Assembly: GCA_965217015.1 (NCBI GenBank)
Contig: OZ244224.1
Location: forward strand, 248,001 to 312,000
Direction: 5' to 3'
DNA: 64,000 nt
Source: JAYQKL01 sp038142705
GTDB lineage: Bacteria; Pseudomonadota; Alphaproteobacteria; RS24
Position 1 is the first letter of the stretch. The number at the start of each line of letters is the position of its first letter. The notes under the pieces were generated by a model that saw only the letters and a program-made list of their open reading frames with translations, was not told the origin of the DNA and did not search any database. Both the position numbers and the translations under genes were made by a program. Below are positions 63,841 to 64,000 of the stretch, piece after piece.

Positions 63841-64000
63841 ATGGCTGATCTAGAAAAGATTGCTGAAGACCTATCAAGCCTGTCAGTTCTTGAGGCTGCA
63901 GAACTTGCAACTTTACTTGAGGAGAAGTGGGGCGTATCTGCCGCTGCTCCGGTTGCTGTTGCTGCTGCCGCACCTGCAGGTGGTGACGCTGGCGCCGCAG
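63841..64000 (+). CDS. rplL: 50S ribosomal protein L7/L12 (partial, cut by window end)
   Basis: The first 53 residues are present. DLEKIAEDLSSLSVLEAAEL is the dimerisation helix, and the Ala/Pro/Gly hinge AAAPVAVAAAAPAGGDAGAA follows. It lies 37 bases after rplJ with GGAGAA before ATG. rpoB would be expected next. Confidence 0.96.
   Translation, partial: MADLEKIAEDLSSLSVLEAAELATLLEEKWGVSAAAPVAVAAAAPAGGDAGAA

Overview
The window reads as a chromosomal segment of an alphaproteobacterium, probably a marine one (possibly SAR116/Puniceispirillales-like; this is an inference from gene content and composition, not a tested placement). Supporting signs are a DksA with only one of the four zinc-finger cysteines, GTTC-N7-GTTC type SOS boxes before umuD and recA, a MarR/OmpR/sensor-kinase trio of the PetP/PetR kind next to ilvE, and the lgt-midA-pgeF and tuf-tRNA-Trp-secE-nusG-rplKAJL gene orders. 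Genes are densely packed on both strands, with many 1-4 bp overlaps. Only short terminator hairpins, three tRNA genes and a few real intergenic gaps interrupt them.

Region by region: 0-5.3 kb holds a partial gene, a ClC channel/transporter with CBS domains overlapping rpoN (sigma-54), and an SOS-controlled umuDC pair. 5.3-9.5 kb holds a thiolase, a SixA-type phosphatase, a D-2-hydroxyacid dehydrogenase, a patatin-like lipase and slyX. 9.5-12.9 kb is biotin synthesis (bioFD divergent from bioA). 12.9-15.0 kb is a PCuAC-like periplasmic metal protein with znuC and znuB but no znuA. 15.0-22.6 kb is envelope and glycan chemistry: a fused O-antigen ligase/glycosyltransferase, a GPH-type MFS transporter, two methyltransferases, a cyclase-like alpha-barrel protein and a GT4 enzyme. 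22.7-25.7 kb is a dipeptide epimerase, a [2Fe-2S] ferredoxin, a chorismate mutase and a ferredoxin-NADP reductase.

25.7-33.6 kb is the accessory region. A KAP-family P-loop NTPase, a DUF7662-like protein and a DUF2188 / small membrane protein / ComEC-type MBL hydrolase cassette are separated by copies of a mosaic palindromic repeat. The cassette lies, in the opposite orientation, between moxR and its usual partner, a CoxE-like vWA gene, so it looks like an insertion into a moxR-vWA operon. This is the best candidate for an undescribed (perhaps anti-phage) system in the window.

33.7-59.2 kb is mostly housekeeping: dksA, recA, alaS, icd, trmJ, rpsD, prs, pgeF, midA, lgt, ubiK, a ybjN-like gene, proC, the two-component system with its MarR neighbour, ilvE, pgsA, uvrC, a pteridine reductase with folB, an outer-membrane barrel, a DUF1538 membrane protein with two PII-like proteins, and rlmB. 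59.3-64.0 kb is the translation block: tRNA-Tyr, tRNA-Gly, tuf, tRNA-Trp, secE, nusG, rplK, rplA, an L10-type leader, rplJ and the start of rplL. A recurring oddity is the presence of short tandem duplications at gene 3' ends, several of which span the stop codon.
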